Positions 24,209-31,631 of a stretch of DNA of 39,577 bases are shown piece after piece. The stretch's first letter is position 1, and each line of letters opens with the position of its first letter. The translations under genes and the position numbers were made by a program. Origin of the DNA: Comamonadaceae bacterium. Lineage in GTDB: Bacteria; Pseudomonadota; Gammaproteobacteria; Burkholderiales; Burkholderiaceae_C. The stretch spans positions 1-39,577 of the forward strand of contig CANGKR010000004.1 in assembly GCA_947454355.1 (NCBI GenBank), given 5' to 3'. The notes beneath the pieces are model-generated. The model made no database searches, was not told the origin of the DNA, and saw nothing but the letters and a program-made list of their open reading frames with translations.

Positions 24209-25828
24209 TCAAGGACGAGCGACCGAGAACTGCATTTTTTGCGGCTCTCGGGCCTGGGCTTCTCGGCATACGGCCAGCACTTGCGCCAACACCGCACGGG
24301 TATCTCGCGGATCGATCACACCATCGTCGAGCAGCATCGCGCTGGTGGTGAAGACACTCATCTGGCTGTCAAAACGCTCGACGATGCGACGGCTCATTTC
24401 ATCGAGCTGAGCTTCATCGACTGCGCCTTTGCGGCGCATACCGGCTTCGGTGACGATGCGCATGGTGCCGGCAGCTTGCTCACCACCCATGACCGCGGTT
24501 TTGGCGTTCGGCCAGCTGAAGCAAAAACGCGGATGAAAGCCCCGCCCGCACATGCCGTAGTTACCTGCGCCAAAAGAGGCGCCGCAGTAGATCGTGATTT
24601 GAGGCACGGTGGCATTGGTTACAGCCTGGATCATCTTGGAGCCGTGTTTGATGATGCCTGCTTCTTCGTAAGCTTTGCCCACCATGTAACCGGTGGTATT
24701 GTTCAAATACAAAATAGGCGTGCGCGACTGACAGCAGGCCTGGATGAAGTGCGTGGCCTTGGCCGCGCCGGCTGGATCGATCGGCCCGTTGTTGGTGATG
24801 ACGCCCACCGACCAGCCTTCGATTTGAATGTGGCCACACACCGTAGCGCTGCCATAGTTTTCAGAGAACTCCAGAAAGTCCGAGTCGTCCGCAATGCGCG
24901 CAATCACCTGCTTCATGTCGACAGGGCGCTTGTGGTCGTCGGGCATGATGCCCAAGAGTTCTTCAGCGTCGTAACGCGGCGGCTTGTAGTTGCGCACTGG
25001 CGGTTGCGGGGTATCGCGGTCCCAGTCGAGCTTGGCCAGGATGTCGCGGGCAATGCGCAAGCCGTCGCGGTCGTCTTCGGCCAGGTAGTCACCCAGGCCC
25101 GAGATGCTGGTGTGCATCACCGCGCCACCCAACTCTTCTTCGGTCGCCACTTCGCCGGTGGCCGCTTTGAGCAAAGGCGGGCCGGCCAGAAAAGCCCGTG
25201 AGCGCCCGCGCACCAAAATAATATAGTCCGACAAACCCGTTTGGTAGGCCCCACCCGCGGTCGATGAACCGTGTGTCACGGTGACCACCGGCAAGCCAGC
25301 AGCCGACATGCGCGCCAGGTTGCGGAAGGTGCTGCCGCCGCGCACAAAGTCTTCCACCCGATAGGTCATTAAATTGGCGCCTGCGCTTTCCACGAGTTGC
25401 ACGTAGGGCAGTTTGTTTTCCAGCGTGAGTTCTTGCACGCGCAAGAGTTTGTCCAGGCCTTTGGGTTGCAGCGCGCCTGCGTCGATGCCCGAGTCCGACG
25501 CCATGACCATGCAGCGCACACCGCTGACATAACCGATGCCCGCAATCACACCGCCGCCGGGCACTGTTTTTTGCGGGTCAGGGGTGTCCAAGCCATAACC
25601 GGCCAAAGTGCACAACTCTAGAAAAGGCGCACCCGGGTCCAGTAACAAGGCTAAGCGTTCGCGGGGCAGCAGCTGTTGGCGTTTTTCAAAACGCTCACGC
25701 GAAGTGGCCGACTTGTCGCGGGCGCGCTGTTCACTCTGGCGTACGCGCTCTAACAGCGCGAGCATGTGCTCACGGTTGACGGCAAAGGCCGGGCTGTTCA
25801 ATGAGATCGTGGATTCAATCTGGGGCAT
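24209..25828 (-). CDS. atuC: Biotin-dependent carboxyltransferase beta subunit, probable geranyl-CoA carboxylase (AtuC-like)
   Basis: This 539-residue carboxyltransferase is close in length to P. aeruginosa AtuC. It shows GAPFLELCTLAGYGLDTPDPQKTVPGGGVIAGIGYV, THGSSTAGGAYQTGLSDYIILV and FGAGNYGMCGRGFHPRFCFSWPN. Methylcrotonyl-CoA carboxylases usually read GGAYVPAMSDE at the second site, and the different QTGLSDY here fits the geranyl-CoA type. It would add the carboxyl group to the gamma-methyl of cis-geranyl-CoA. ATG 25828 is used, because the frame to 25858 starts with TTG over the previous stop. No clear ribosome site is visible, so coupling to the upstream dehydrogenase is likely. Confidence 0.8.
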   Translation of the reverse strand: MPQIESTISLNSPAFAVNREHMLALLERVRQSEQRARDKSATSRERFEKRQQLLPRERLALLLDPGAPFLELCTLAGYGLDTPDPQKTVPGGGVIAGIGYVSGVRCMVMASDSGIDAGALQPKGLDKLLRVQELTLENKLPYVQLVESAGANLMTYRVEDFVRGGSTFRNLARMSAAGLPVVTVTHGSSTAGGAYQTGLSDYIILVRGRSRAFLAGPPLLKAATGEVATEEELGGAVMHTSISGLGDYLAEDDRDGLRIARDILAKLDWDRDTPQPPVRNYKPPRYDAEELLGIMPDDHKRPVDMKQVIARIADDSDFLEFSENYGSATVCGHIQIEGWSVGVITNNGPIDPAGAAKATHFIQACCQSRTPILYLNNTTGYMVGKAYEEAGIIKHGSKMIQAVTNATVPQITIYCGASFGAGNYGMCGRGFHPRFCFSWPNAKTAVMGGEQAAGTMRIVTEAGMRRKGAVDEAQLDEMSRRIVERFDSQMSVFTTSAMLLDDGVIDPRDTRAVLAQVLAVCREAQAREPQKMQFSVARP

Positions 25829-25854
25829 GGCGTTGACTTTCGGGGAGATGCATT

Positions 25855-27024
25855 TCAAATGCCCAGCTGGCGGGCAGCCAGGTCTTTCATGATTTCTTCG
25901 GAGCCACCGCCGATCATCATGACCTTGACCTCGCGGTAAATGCGCTCGGATCGGGTGCCCCGCATGAAGCCCATGCCGCCGAGAATTTGCACCGCTTGAT
26001 CGGCGCAGAACTGCATGGCCTGTGTGGACAAAATTTTGGCCATACAGGTGCGTGCCACCAGATGCGCGGGATCGCCCACCTGATGCTGCACCTGCCAGGC
26101 CAGCTCATACACCAAGCTGCGCGCCGCCTCGATGCGCATGGCCATGTCGACCAATTTGTGGCGAATGACTTGGCGGCTCGACAAGATCTCGCCAAAGGTA
26201 CGGCGCTCGCGCGCCCATTCGGTGGCCTCATGCAAACAGACCTGCGCAAACATACAGGCTTGCGCTGACATGCCCAGGCGTTCAGCGTTGAAGTTGTTCA
26301 TGAAGACCTTGAAGCCTTGGTTCTCTATGCCTAGCAAATGTCCCACCGGCACACGCACCTGGTCAAAGCGAAGGTGGGCCGTGTCTGAAGCCCACCAGCC
26401 CATTTTGTTCAAAGGTGTGCGGGTCAAACCCGGGGTATTGCACTCAACCAACAGGGCTGAGACCCCTCCGGCGCCCTTGTTGTTCGGGTCGGTGCGCACC
26501 GCAACCGTCAAATAGTCAGCCCGCATGCCGGAGGTGATGAACACCTTTTCGCCCGTGACCACGTAATGGTCACCGTCGCGCACGGCGGTGGTTTTGAGCG
26601 AGGCCACGTCAGACCCGCCACCGGGTTCAGTGACCGCCAAGCCAGCGATTTTTTCGCCGCGCAAGACGGCCGGTACCACCCGCTGCTTGAGGGCCTCACT
26701 GCCATAGGCGTTGACGGGTGGCAGGCCGATGGTGTGCGAGAGCAATGAAGCTGAGACACCACCGCTGCCCGAGCGCGCCATTTCTTCGGCGGTGATGAGG
26801 TGGTAAAAAATATCAGCCGGTGTGCCGCCCAGAGCCTCGGGGTAGCCGATGCCCAGTGCACCCAGTTGAGCGATTTTCGCGTACAGCTCGCGCGGGAAGC
26901 TCTCGGCTTCGTCCCATTCGTTCACATGAGGCGTGATTTCACGGGCGACAAAATCGCGCAAGGCCGCGCGGTAATCGGCGTGCTCGGCGTTGAAGTAATG
27001 TGGCAATGCCTGGGTGTCCAACAT
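25855..27024 (-). CDS. Acyl-CoA dehydrogenase, isovaleryl-CoA dehydrogenase-like active site
   Basis: This 389-residue flavoprotein has the family segments LAVTEPGGGSDVASLKTTAV (129-148) and VFITSGMRADY. The late GGMGFMRGTRSERIYREVKVMMIGGGSEEIMKDL holds Gly where many members have the catalytic Glu. Instead Glu248 in NAERLGMSA matches the base used by isovaleryl-CoA dehydrogenase, which acts on branched substrates. It heads the carboxylase-hydratase operon, so it may oxidise citronellyl-CoA or a later methyl-branched intermediate. A second dehydrogenase at 29072-30226 looks closer to AtuD. The ATG at 27024 has an AGG nearby. Confidence 0.87.
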   Translation of the reverse strand: MLDTQALPHYFNAEHADYRAALRDFVAREITPHVNEWDEAESFPRELYAKIAQLGALGIGYPEALGGTPADIFYHLITAEEMARSGSGGVSASLLSHTIGLPPVNAYGSEALKQRVVPAVLRGEKIAGLAVTEPGGGSDVASLKTTAVRDGDHYVVTGEKVFITSGMRADYLTVAVRTDPNNKGAGGVSALLVECNTPGLTRTPLNKMGWWASDTAHLRFDQVRVPVGHLLGIENQGFKVFMNNFNAERLGMSAQACMFAQVCLHEATEWARERRTFGEILSSRQVIRHKLVDMAMRIEAARSLVYELAWQVQHQVGDPAHLVARTCMAKILSTQAMQFCADQAVQILGGMGFMRGTRSERIYREVKVMMIGGGSEEIMKDLAARQLGI

Positions 27025-27139
27025 GACCTGTAACCTGCTTGGTGATCGATACCGCCAGCATAAACCTCTGAGTGCCCAGCTTCATGTTCAAAGTGGTCAC
27101 AGAACCCTAGGAAAACACCGATAACCCTGCCAAGATTGT

Positions 27140-27149
27140 CACCTAGGTG
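27140..27149. promoter_or_regulatory. Perfect palindrome CACCTAGGTG, copy 2, in the dehydrogenase/atuA gap
   Basis: This is the same ten-base palindrome as at 16118-16127. A further CCTAGG hexamer lies 36 bases upstream (27106-27111), so a regulator might bind twice in this 205-base divergent gap. The rest of 27025-27229 shows only a partial match to the TetR-type operator near 27031-27042 and no convincing promoter. Confidence 0.5.
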
Positions 27150-27229
27150 CACGGCATTTTTGTGGGGCACGGCCAAGATGACAGGCACTCCACGCCATGT
27201 GGCCACATCACCTCGTTTCAAGTTTCAAT

Positions 27230-29038
27230 ATGTCCGATTCCACGCCTGAACCTTCTTCCCGCCGTGCGGTGCGCATCGGTGGTGCCTCTGGTTTTTGGGG
27301 CGACAGCGTCCTGGGCGCCACGCAATTGGCCCATTCCGGGCTGATCGACTACCTGGTGTTTGACTACCTGGCCGAGACCACCATGGCGATTTTGGCTTCG
27401 GTACGCACCAAGAAACCCGAGATGGGTTATGCCACCGACTTTGTTGACATTGCCATGAAAGCTGTCTTGCCTGTGGTCATGCAACGCGGCATCAAAGTGG
27501 TGGCCAATGCCGGCGGCATGAACCCGCAAGGTTGTGCCGATGCCTTGCAAGCCCTGGCACAGGGCATGGGCCTGCACCCGAAGATCGCTGTCGTACTGGG
27601 CGACGACATCAGTGCGCAGTTGCCTGCATTGCGCGAGGCGGGCACCCTTGACATGTTTCGCGGCGAACATTTGCCCGCCAAGGTGCTGTCGGCCAATGCC
27701 TATTTGGGCGCGATCCCGGTGGCACGCGCTCTCGCTGAGGGGGCAGACATTGTGATCACCGGTCGCGGCGTGGACAGCGCGGTGACCTTGGGCCCCTTGA
27801 TGCACGAATTCGGTTGGGGCCCACAGGACTATGACCAGCTCGCAGGCGGTAGTCTGGCCGGACACATCATTGAATGCGGCTGTCAGGCGACGGGTGGTCT
27901 GCACACCGATTGGCAAGACATCCCCGACTGGCCGAACATCGGCTACCCCATCATCGATTGCTTTGCCGATGGCAGCTTTGAATTGCATAAAACGCCCGGT
28001 ACTGGAGGCCGGATTTTGCGCGCCGCAGTGGCCGAACAATTGCTCTATGAAATTGGCGACCCAGGGGCCTATATGCTGCCCGATGTCTGCTGCGATTTCA
28101 GGTCGGTGCGCATGGAGCAGCTCAGCCCCGAACGGGTGCGGGTGTCCGGTGCGCGCGGTAGTTCGCCGGGTGTGCATTACAAGGTCTCAGCTACCGCCAT
28201 GGATGGCTTTCGATGCACCGGCAGCATGTTGATCATCGGCATTGACGCGGCGGCCAAGGCCCGCCGCACGGGCGAGTCGATTTTGGCCCGCACCCGCACG
28301 ATGCTGCAGCAACATGGTTGGCCAGACTACACCAGCGCCACGGTGGACCTGCTCGGTGCCGAAACCCTGTACGGCCCGCATACCCGCGCGGGCAGTGCTC
28401 GCGAGGTGATGGTGCGCGTCGTCGTCAGCCACCCGCTCAAACAGGCGCTGGAGATGTTTGCCAAAGAAATCTCACCCGCCGGTACCTCTTGGTCGCCCGG
28501 CACCACAGGGCCTGGCGGCGGACGACCCACGCCCTCGCCACACATCAAGCCCTTTTCGTTTTTGGTCGACAAGTCCAGTGTGGCTGTCACGGTGCGCATG
28601 GGCGATCAGGTCTGGCCTGTGGCCGTGCCTGTAGACGCGGCTGTGGGCAGTGCATCGAGTTTGCCATCACCCGCACCTTGGGTAGAGACCGGCGAAGCCC
28701 TGGTCGAAGTGCCCTTGATCCGGCTGGCCTGGGCGCGCAGTGGCGACAAGGGTGACATCTCCAACATCGGCCTGGTGGCGCGGCGCCCTGAATGGTTACC
28801 GCTGCTGTGGGCCCGCGTCACACCCGAGGTGGTCAAGGCCTATTTCTCGCACCTGGTGCAAGGCCAGGTGGAGCGTTTTCACTTGCCCGGCATCGATGCG
28901 ATGAACCTGGTCATGCACGAAGCCCTGGGTGGCGGCGGCCCTGCATCTACCCGCAATGATCCTCTGGGCAAGGGCATGGGCCAAATCCTGCTGGACATGC
29001 CTGTTCAAGTGCCTGTGTCGATCGCTTCATCCTGTTGA
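27230..29038 (+). CDS. atuA: Acyclic terpene utilisation protein AtuA family
   Basis: This 602-residue protein has the AtuA (DUF1446) domain over most of its length: RIGGASGFWGDSVLGATQL, DYLVFDYLAETTMAIL, VVANAGGMNPQGCADAL (about 88-104) and GADIVITGRGVDSAVTLGPL. It is followed by a C-terminal AtuA-like domain with LAWARSGDKGDISNIGLVARR. In Pseudomonas AtuA is needed for growth on citronellol and geraniol, but its reaction is not established. The ATG at 27230 (MSDST) is preferred to one at 27197. Neither has a good ribosome site. It is divergent from the dehydrogenase-carboxylase operon and convergent with the second dehydrogenase. This gene is the main reason to call the cluster Atu rather than Liu. 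Confidence 0.88.
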   Translation: MSDSTPEPSSRRAVRIGGASGFWGDSVLGATQLAHSGLIDYLVFDYLAETTMAILASVRTKKPEMGYATDFVDIAMKAVLPVVMQRGIKVVANAGGMNPQGCADALQALAQGMGLHPKIAVVLGDDISAQLPALREAGTLDMFRGEHLPAKVLSANAYLGAIPVARALAEGADIVITGRGVDSAVTLGPLMHEFGWGPQDYDQLAGGSLAGHIIECGCQATGGLHTDWQDIPDWPNIGYPIIDCFADGSFELHKTPGTGGRILRAAVAEQLLYEIGDPGAYMLPDVCCDFRSVRMEQLSPERVRVSGARGSSPGVHYKVSATAMDGFRCTGSMLIIGIDAAAKARRTGESILARTRTMLQQHGWPDYTSATVDLLGAETLYGPHTRAGSAREVMVRVVVSHPLKQALEMFAKEISPAGTSWSPGTTGPGGGRPTPSPHIKPFSFLVDKSSVAVTVRMGDQVWPVAVPVDAAVGSASSLPSPAPWVETGEALVEVPLIRLAWARSGDKGDISNIGLVARRPEWLPLLWARVTPEVVKAYFSHLVQGQVERFHLPGIDAMNLVMHEALGGGGPASTRNDPLGKGMGQILLDMPVQVPVSIASSC

Positions 29039-29071
29039 GATCCATCCCGCTGCAGCCGCTGGCTGCAAGAC

Positions 29072-30226
29072 TTAACGGTTTTTCGGCAAGGTGTGCATGT
29101 GCTTGCTGATGATGCCCAGCATGACCTCGTCTGCACCGCCACCGATGGAAGCCAAGCGCCCGTCGCGGTACAAGCGTGAGACGGGGTTGTCCCAGGTGAA
29201 GCCCATGCCTCCCCAGTATTGCAGGCAACTGTCGGGCACGGTGCGCAGCAAGCGGCCGGCTTTGAGTTTGGCCATGGAGGCCCATTCGGTCACGTCCTTG
29301 CCAGCCAGGTAGTACTCGGTGGCCATGTAGGTCAAGGCGCGCAGGCATTCGACTTCGGTTTTGAGTTCGGCCATCTTGAAGTGCACCGTCTGGTTGTCCA
29401 GAATGGACTTGCCAAAAGCCATGCGCTCACCGGTGTAGGCGATGGTTTGTTCAATGCAATTGGTCAAGGACTGGATCGCATTGGCCGCAGCCCACAAACG
29501 TTCTTCCTGGAACTGCTTCATCTGGTAGGTAAAGCCCAAGCCTTCTTCGCCGATGCGGTTGCGCTGGGGCACACGTACATCGTCAAAATGAATCAACCCA
29601 GTGTCGCTGGACATCATGCCGATCTTGCGGATTTTCTTGGCGACCGTGATGCCCGGTGTGTTCATCGGCACGATGATCAGGCTTTTGTTTTTGTGCGCTG
29701 GGCCCTCGGAGGTATTGGCCAGCAAACACATCCAGTCGGCCTGCAGGCTGTTGGTGATCCACATCTTGCCGCCGTTGATGACGTAGTCGTCGCCGTCCTT
29801 GCGGGCGGTGGTTTTGACCGAGGCCACATCCGAGCCGGCACCGGGTTCTGACACGCCAATGCACGCGACCATGTCGCCTGAGATGGCAGGGGCCAGAAAC
29901 TCTTGGCGCAATGCGTCAGACCCAAAACGCGCCAGCGCTGGTGTCGCCATGTCGGTTTGCACACCGATGGCCATGGGCAGGCCGCCACACTGAATATGGC
30001 CCAGGGTTTCGGCCATCGCCACAGCATAAGAATAGTCCAGCCCCGCGCCGCCGTAGGCTTCGGGCTTGGTCAACCCCAAGTAGCCAAGCTGGCCGAGTTT
30101 CTTGAAGACTTCGTGAGCCGGAAAGATCTCGGCCGCCTCCCATTCGTCCACATGGGGATTGATCTCGTCATCGATGAAACGCTTGAGGTTACGTTGCAGT
30201 TCTTCGTGTTCGTGGGTCAATTGCAT
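29072..30226 (-). CDS. atuD: Acyl-CoA dehydrogenase, probable citronellyl-CoA dehydrogenase (AtuD-like)
   Basis: This 384-residue flavoprotein starts THEHEELQRNLKRFIDDEINPHVDEWEAAEIFP and has IGVSEPGAGSDVASVKTTARKDGDDYVINGGKMWITNSLQADW (123-165). The late catalytic position is Gly (SIGGGADEVMLGI), and Glu242 in EERLWAA is the likely base, as in isovaleryl-CoA dehydrogenase. The overall form agrees with what I remember of AtuD, which oxidises citronellyl-CoA to geranyl-CoA. This is family memory, not a search. It is convergent with atuA and divergent from the thiolase gene, and it shares with the latter a gap holding the 19-base operator. Confidence 0.85.
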   Translation of the reverse strand: MQLTHEHEELQRNLKRFIDDEINPHVDEWEAAEIFPAHEVFKKLGQLGYLGLTKPEAYGGAGLDYSYAVAMAETLGHIQCGGLPMAIGVQTDMATPALARFGSDALRQEFLAPAISGDMVACIGVSEPGAGSDVASVKTTARKDGDDYVINGGKMWITNSLQADWMCLLANTSEGPAHKNKSLIIVPMNTPGITVAKKIRKIGMMSSDTGLIHFDDVRVPQRNRIGEEGLGFTYQMKQFQEERLWAAANAIQSLTNCIEQTIAYTGERMAFGKSILDNQTVHFKMAELKTEVECLRALTYMATEYYLAGKDVTEWASMAKLKAGRLLRTVPDSCLQYWGGMGFTWDNPVSRLYRDGRLASIGGGADEVMLGIISKHMHTLPKNR

Positions 30227-30284
30227 GCAGGTCTCCGAGGGGTCTTCCAGGGCGGTGCCACAGGGGGGTTGGGGTGTTCAAAGT

Positions 30285-30319
30285 GAGGTCAATCGGGAGG
30301 TCAACTGGGCGTCAACCAA
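30285..30319 (+). repeat. Three short direct repeats (GAGGTCAAYYGG type) before the operator
   Basis: GAGGTCAATCGG, GAGGTCAACTGG and the slightly shorter GCGTCAACC follow each other with steps of 12 and 11-12 bases, about one helical turn. The last runs into the 19-base operator. Repeated half-sites on one DNA face suggest an activator or cooperative binding. Chance cannot be excluded. Confidence 0.4.
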
Positions 30320-30332
30320 GCACTTGCTTTGT
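30314..30332. promoter_or_regulatory. Operator-like site AACCAAGCACTTGCTTTGT in the dehydrogenase/thiolase gap
   Basis: This is an exact 19-base reverse-complement copy of 8961-8979. It lies between divergent acyl-CoA dehydrogenase and thiolase genes and covers the -35 box of the best thiolase promoter, a position that fits repression. Confidence 0.78.
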
Positions 30333-30352
30333 TCAGTGTGCATGCCCATAAT
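30324..30352 (+). promoter_or_regulatory. Sigma-70 promoter of the thiolase-fadB operon
   Basis: TTGCTT (30324-30329), 17 bases, CATAAT (30347-30352). Spacing is ideal and the -35 box lies inside the 19-base operator, so a bound TetR would exclude RNA polymerase. The leader to the ATG is about 65 bases and has GGAG close to the start. Confidence 0.55.
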
Positions 30353-30422
30353 GCCTTTGTCAATGCTCGGCAACACCCATTCCCAGGGCCCTTTTCACGC
30401 CGACAACTACCAGGAGATCTGA

Positions 30423-31628
30423 ATGACTTCAGCGTTCATTTTTGACGCGGTGCGCACACCCCGCGGCAAAGGCAAAAAAGACGGGAGCCTGCATGAGGTC
30501 AAGCCCGTGGACCTGCTCGGCGGCTTGCTCGAAAAACTGCGCCAGCGCCATGACTTTGATTCCGCCCAAGTGGACGATGTGGTCATGGGCTGCGTCTCTC
30601 CGATTGGCGACCAAGGCTCGGTCTTGCCCAAAACTGCTTTGCTCAAAGCGGGCTGGGACTTTCAAGTCTCGGGCGTGCAGATCAACCGTTTTTGCGCCTC
30701 CGGGCTGGAAGCAGTGAACCTGGGCGCGCAAAAAGTGGCCAGCGGCTGGGAAGACCTCGTGATCGCAGGTGGTGTGGAAAGCATGTCCCGCGTGCCCATG
30801 GGCTCGGACGGCGGCGCGTGGGCGCAAGACCCAGCCACCAATTGCGGCACCGGCTTCACGCCACAAGGCATTGGTGCGGACTTGATCGCCACTTTAGGCG
30901 GCTTCACCCGCGAGGATGTGGACCGCTACGCCTTGGAGTCGCAACGGCGTGCCACCGAGGCGCGTGCGGCCGGGCGCTTTTTGCAGTCAGTCATTCCGGT
31001 CACCGACGAATTGGGTTTGCCCGTGCTGGAAGCGGACGAATTCATCAAGCCCAACACCACGCTCGAAGGCTTGGGTGGCCTCAAAGCTTCTTTCACCGAT
31101 TTGGGCGCCATGGGATTTGACGCGGTGGCCTTGTCGCGCTATCCGCAGGTCGAGCGCATTCACCATGTGCACACCGCCGGTAATTCTTCAGGGATTGTGG
31201 ACGGCGCTGCCGCCGTGCTGATCGGCAGCGAGAGCAAAGGTCGTGAACTGGGCTTGACGCCGCGCGGTCGCATCGTGGCGACCGCCTTGTCGGGCGCGGA
31301 CCCGACCATCATGCTGACAGGCCCGATGCCTGCCGCACGCAAAGCATTGGCCAAAGCGGGCTTGACGATCGACGACATCGATTTGTTCGAAGTCAACGAA
31401 GCCTTTGCCATCGTGCCGATGCGCTTCATGGCCGAAATGAATGTACCGCATGAAAAGGTCAATGTGAATGGCGGCGCCATTGCCATGGGCCACCCCTTGG
31501 GCGCCACCGGCGCGATGCTGATCGGCACGCTGCTCGACGAACTGGAGCGCCGCCAACTCAAGCGCGGCCTGGTCACGCTGTGCGTGGGCGGCGGCATGGG
31601 CATTGCCACCATCATTGAACGGGTTTAA
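30423..31628 (+). CDS. Acetyl-CoA C-acyltransferase (thiolase)
   Basis: This 401-residue thiolase has the acyl-accepting cysteine Cys91 in [26 protein letters not shown] is followed by [21 protein letters not shown] with the active histidine, and the second cysteine in CVGGGMG. It cleaves 3-oxoacyl-CoA with CoA to acetyl-CoA and a shortened acyl-CoA. The three-base gap to the FadB-type gene shows an operon for a complete lower beta-oxidation pair. The chain preference (FadA/FadI or acetoacetyl-CoA type) is not clear. The operator-overlapped promoter suggests TetR repression lifted by acyl-CoA or a related ligand. Confidence 0.93.
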   Translation: MTSAFIFDAVRTPRGKGKKDGSLHEVKPVDLLGGLLEKLRQRHDFDSAQVDDVVMGCVSPIGDQGSVLPKTALLKAGWDFQVSGVQINRFCASGLEAVNLGAQKVASGWEDLVIAGGVESMSRVPMGSDGGAWAQDPATNCGTGFTPQGIGADLIATLGGFTREDVDRYALESQRRATEARAAGRFLQSVIPVTDELGLPVLEADEFIKPNTTLEGLGGLKASFTDLGAMGFDAVALSRYPQVERIHHVHTAGNSSGIVDGAAAVLIGSESKGRELGLTPRGRIVATALSGADPTIMLTGPMPAARKALAKAGLTIDDIDLFEVNEAFAIVPMRFMAEMNVPHEKVNVNGGAIAMGHPLGATGAMLIGTLLDELERRQLKRGLVTLCVGGGMGIATIIERV

Positions 31629-31631
31629 ATC

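Noticed and set aside
22836-24410. Plus-strand open frame of 524 codons opposite the carboxylase alpha gene
   Set aside because: It has shadow-type His/Gly/Arg-rich sequence without motifs, while the minus strand encodes a complete biotin carboxylase.
21445-27024. Leucine degradation (liu) operon
   Set aside because: The order dehydrogenase-carboxylase beta-hydratase/alpha could fit, but there is no HMG-CoA lyase, the carboxylase beta pocket segment differs, and AtuA is adjacent. Not fully excluded.
27031-27042. Third copy of the TetR-type operator before the dehydrogenase gene
   Set aside because: Only about half the site (CTGCTTGGT region) matches, the symmetric partner is missing, and it overlaps the ribosome site.
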